A DNA stretch of 64,000 bases, taken from assembly GCF_001858025.1 (NCBI RefSeq), contig NZ_LZQD01000006.1, forward strand, positions 8,232-72,231, written 5' to 3'. Both the position numbers and the translations under genes were made by a program. Positions 61,798-64,000 of the stretch are shown piece after piece. Source of the stretch: Trichormus sp. NMC-1. GTDB taxonomy: Bacteria; Cyanobacteriota; Cyanobacteriia; Cyanobacteriales; Nostocaceae. The notes beneath the pieces were generated by a model, which was given only the letters and a program-made list of their open reading frames with translations, did no database searches and was not told where the DNA came from. The stretch's first letter is position 1, and each line of letters opens with the position of its first letter.

Positions 61798-62418
61798 ATG
61801 CAAAGTCAGATAGTTGACCCAGCGAAAATTGAACAAAATCATCACCACGCAACCGCAGATTCTCATCACGAAGCACATCCAGATCATCGCTTGTTTGGTC
61901 TAGTTATATTTCTGATTGCGGAAGGGATGATTTTTATGGGAATGTTCGGAGCTTATTTAGCTTTCCGCGCTACCCTACCTGTATGGCCTCCCGCCGGTAC
62001 ACCAGAGTTAGAACTGCTGTTACCTAGTGTGAATACAGTAATTTTGATTGCCAGCAGTTTTGTTATGCACAATGCTGATACTGCAATCAAAAAAAATGAT
62101 GGCAAGGGAATGCGTACCTGGTTGGCAATTACGGCGGCTATGGGTGCAATTTTCTTGGTGGGGCAGGTTTATGAATATACCCATCTGGAATTTGGTTTAA
62201 CTACCAATTTGTTTGCTAGTACGTTTTATGTTTTAACTGGCTTTCACGGTTTACACGTGACTGTAGGAGTTTTAGCAATTTTGGCAGTTTTGTGGCGATC
62301 GCGCACTCCCGGTCATTACAGCAATGAAAAGCACTTCGGTATTGAAGCCGCTGAACTGTACTGGCACTTTGTAGACGTAATTTGGATTATTTTGTTCGGA
62401 TTACTGTATCTACTGTAA
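61798..62418 (+). CDS. coxC: cytochrome c oxidase subunit III
   Basis: 206 residues with five spans, the short bacterial form lacking the first two helices. Signatures: LIAEGMIFMGMFGAYLAF, YVLTGFHGLHVTVG and LYWHFVDVIWIILFG. The N-terminus is His-rich (NHHHATADSHHEAHPDH). Completes the coxBAC operon and is followed by a terminator. Confidence 0.95.
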   Translation: MQSQIVDPAKIEQNHHHATADSHHEAHPDHRLFGLVIFLIAEGMIFMGMFGAYLAFRATLPVWPPAGTPELELLLPSVNTVILIASSFVMHNADTAIKKNDGKGMRTWLAITAAMGAIFLVGQVYEYTHLEFGLTTNLFASTFYVLTGFHGLHVTVGVLAILAVLWRSRTPGHYSNEKHFGIEAAELYWHFVDVIWIILFGLLYLL

Positions 62419-62460
62419 GTATTAATTATTTAGTTGTTCACTCCACGCGAATAACTTATC

Positions 62461-62484
62461 AACCTCCATTTGGGGGTTTTTTTA
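62461..62484 (+). terminator. terminator of the cox operon
   Basis: AACCTCC pairs with GGGGGTT (one G-U) across a 4-5 nt loop and is followed by a run of T. Lies 43 bp after the coxC stop; the convergent toxin gene ends just beyond. Confidence 0.8.
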
Positions 62485-62490
62485 TTGCCA

Positions 62491-62820
62491 TTAAAATTGA
62501 GGTTTAATAAAAGCATCCCATACAGTTTTCAATTGGTTGGCATCTAATTCAGAAATTAGTCCTATTTTCGCTATTAATAAACTCTTTTCTAAGCAATCCA
62601 GCCTAGATAAACGTACAGTTGAGGGAACACGCAGACCTGCCATTGACCAATCGTTTAAAAATACATCTGTTTGTGTACGTGGTTGTGCTGAAGTAACTAC
62701 AGCGACTACAACATCATCACCATCTAACCAAAGTACAAGGATGGGGCGTTTTTTAGAACTTGCACCACTTGTAAAGGGAATATCAGCTACCCAGAATTCA
62801 CCCGGTTGTATAGTCGTCAT
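62491..62820 (-). CDS. MazF/PemK-type toxin
   Basis: Endoribonuclease-fold toxin of about 109 residues. PGEFWVADIPFTSGASSKKRP has the family's SSKKRPILVL strand, followed by VVVAVVTSAQPRTQTDV and PSTVRLSRLDCLEKSLL. The ATG at 62820 gives the expected start (MTTIQPGEFW). It overlaps the end of the upstream antitoxin gene. Confidence 0.85.
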   Translation of the reverse strand: MTTIQPGEFWVADIPFTSGASSKKRPILVLWLDGDDVVVAVVTSAQPRTQTDVFLNDWSMAGLRVPSTVRLSRLDCLEKSLLIAKIGLISELDANQLKTVWDAFIKPQF

Positions 62821-63019
62821 AGAGTCCTTCATCTTCTGGGGTGTAGCCTTTTAAAAATGCGTCATGACTGCGGGTAACTGGAGAAGAATTTGGTTTTGGT
62901 TGGATAGTAATTATCCAATTGCCTGCTCCTATATTGTTCGTTAAAGATTCCGGTAGAGTCAATTTTTCCCCTGGTTTAATTTCAATTTCATAAGTTATAT
63001 TAACTACTTGAGTTTTCAT
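62798..63019 (-). CDS. antitoxin partner of the MazF-like toxin
   Basis: 73 residues. The N-terminal half is a beta-rich AbrB/MazE-like pattern (VVNITYEIEIKPGEKLTLP), the rest a flexible acidic tail (TPEDEGLYDDYTTG) that would block the toxin. Overlaps the toxin start by about 23 bp, giving antitoxin-first order. Confidence 0.75.
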   Translation of the reverse strand: MKTQVVNITYEIEIKPGEKLTLPESLTNNIGAGNWIITIQPKPNSSPVTRSHDAFLKGYTPEDEGLYDDYTTG

Positions 63020-63125
63020 GGTTTTTGGGAGAATTTGAGTTAATACGTGCGCTAATCTATCTTAACTTTATTGTAATCCAATCAATTATAGAAACCGCCA
63101 CAGTGCTGAGGAAATCAACTATAGC

Positions 63126-63216
63126 AGGAGTCAGGAGTCAGGAGTCAGGAGTAAAACCCTCTTTTAGTGGGAGTTTCATTATCAATTGATGTCCTAACTA
63201 CCCTGTCCACGGCTAT
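63126..63216. repeat. AGGAGTC heptamers plus dispersed repeat family 2, copy B (inverted)
   Basis: Three or four AGGAGTC units are joined to the reverse complement of 44640-44715. The 380-bp spacer up to 63402 contains nothing else recognisable. Confidence 0.8.
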
Positions 63217-63401
63217 AATAAAAATTTATTTACTTAAGTAGGTAGGCGAAAATAAACCAAACTATTTTTGAAATTGGCCAACCTTTAATTACTTACGTTA
63301 TTCTATTTAGTCAAGTATATAAAAGTTCAGCCACATTTGCGGAAATATGTTGATTAATTTTGAATTTATATAGTATAAAAACATTAGAGATTGAGTTGAT
63401 T

Positions 63402-63863
63402 ATGTCTTTGCCACAGTATAAAAAAGGCGGATATCTAGCCGCAGCTATAGGTAGTTTAATAGGTGCTGTCCTACTGATGTATCCAGGTTATTTTTTAGGT
63501 GTGGGTTATGTGAAAATATTTATGCCCGGTGTCACTCCAGATGGATTTATACCCCCTTTTCTCAATTTTATTTTTGGCTGGTGGGTTGGACAAGTATTGG
63601 GATGTTGGCTGTCCTTGAGGTTGCTACACTACTGGAGGGCAGCAAGAACAGCTAGATTATTAGCAATGATGACTCCTGTTGGCATTTTCTTTTGGATGCT
63701 ATTTCACATCTTCTTGACCAACTGGATGGGGCGTAATTGGAATCAATTAGATTTAGTAGCACAGTTAATGCATATAATTATGCCAATAACTGTCTGTTTT
63801 ACCGTCATTATCTTAGCTTGTTATGCCAGGTTTTTAGCACAACAAAATACTTTTGAGATGTAG
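63402..63863 (+). CDS. small membrane protein (153 aa), unknown
   Basis: Four hydrophobic segments (GYLAAAIGSLIGAVLLMYPG, PPFLNFIFGWWVGQVLGCW, TPVGIFFWMLFHIFL, IIMPITVCFTVIILACY). Start at the ATG at 63402 (MSLPQYKKGGY); the upstream ATG at 63360 is in the 5' region. No named family recognised. Stands alone. Confidence 0.7.
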   Translation: MSLPQYKKGGYLAAAIGSLIGAVLLMYPGYFLGVGYVKIFMPGVTPDGFIPPFLNFIFGWWVGQVLGCWLSLRLLHYWRAARTARLLAMMTPVGIFFWMLFHIFLTNWMGRNWNQLDLVAQLMHIIMPITVCFTVIILACYARFLAQQNTFEM

Positions 63864-63867
63864 TAAT

Positions 63868-64000
63868 ATTACTGAGTCTGCCAAATATTAATTTTTTGAT
63901 CAAATCCACCACTGGCCAGCATTTTTCCATCGGGACTAAAAGCGATATCTTCGATAGGCTGCGCCAACGCACTCACCCAGTCACTATGACCATCAAGTGT
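63868..64000 (-). CDS. WD40-repeat protein, C-terminal end (partial)
   Basis: 44 codons before the stop (63868-63870) run off the window edge. They encode one complete WD40 blade: [11 protein letters not shown], then [15 protein letters not shown] and DQKINIW. Spacing and GH/WD-type ends fit the large WD40 proteins common in Nostocales. Only the C-terminus is present, so size and N-terminal domains are unknown. Confidence 0.85.

Overview
The window is chromosomal DNA from a filamentous, probably heterocyst-forming cyanobacterium of the Nostocales (Nostoc/Anabaena/Calothrix-like). The evidence is frequent HIP1 octamers (GCGATCGC), many tandem heptamer repeats (STRR type) between genes, and typical cyanobacterial genes (hisZ, natE-like ABC ATPase, an HpsE-like glycosyltransferase, JAMM protease beside MoeZ-type MoeB, caspase/GUN4 proteins, RAYT transposase). 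The genus cannot be fixed from the sequence alone.

Layout. 0-5 kb: housekeeping genes on the minus strand (class V aminotransferase, a small unknown protein, trpC, lpdA). 5.2-10.9 kb: a giant Ser/Thr kinase - AAA ATPase - GAF - PAS - nucleotide cyclase. 11.0-15.8 kb: a compact RiPP cluster of the TOMM type. It has a nitrile-hydratase-like leader peptide (NHLP) precursor ending in Cys-Cys, a fused YcaO cyclodehydratase and a SagB-type dehydrogenase. Just after the precursor stop lies a second, detached IPxCC-stop core-like sequence. 16.1-19.7 kb: a RAYT transposase, a caspase-GUN4 gene split by a frameshift inside a 24-bp repeat, an EACC1-like protein, and a RelBE-type pair whose toxin is broken by a palindromic repeat. 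A tRNA-Ser(GGA) follows at 19.9 kb.

20.3-35.1 kb: a block of mostly unrecognisable genes that I interpret as an integrated mobile element. It holds nine tightly packed minus-strand genes (collagen-like protein, 892-residue coiled-coil protein with four 25-residue repeats, Cys-rich protein, other unknowns), a catalytic-domain-only tyrosine recombinase, and a helix-turn-helix regulator. The regulator faces a near-consensus promoter flanked by two operator-like repeats. Beyond it is a rightward run of very small genes, including three tandem paralogues, then an IS110-type transposase with a structured upstream non-coding region. No terminase, portal, capsid or relaxase was recognised, so the kind of element is open. 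This is the best candidate in the window for an undescribed system.

35.1-64 kb: ordinary chromosome. It has a 2Fe-2S ferredoxin, a nuclease-like lipoprotein, inositol monophosphatase, a J-domain/TPR protein, hisZ, a bacterial-type ferredoxin, natE, a SnoaL-like secreted protein, JAMM + moeB, an MFS transporter, purB, a YihY/BrkB membrane protein, a histidine kinase and an SMR transporter. Next come polysaccharide genes (pyruvyl transferase, two GT2 glycosyltransferases) and an ~87-copy heptamer array at 54.3-54.9 kb, then an aspartate aminotransferase. Last are the cytochrome c oxidase locus (ctaB and ctaA divergent from coxBAC), a MazF-like toxin-antitoxin pair, a small membrane protein and the end of a WD40 protein.

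The intergenic spaces carry several families of short dispersed repeats: heptamer arrays, a 30-bp perfect palindrome, a 94-bp MITE with 14-bp terminal repeats and an apparent 5-bp target duplication, and two families present as inverted pairs. At least one coding region (the relE-like toxin) has been broken by such a repeat.
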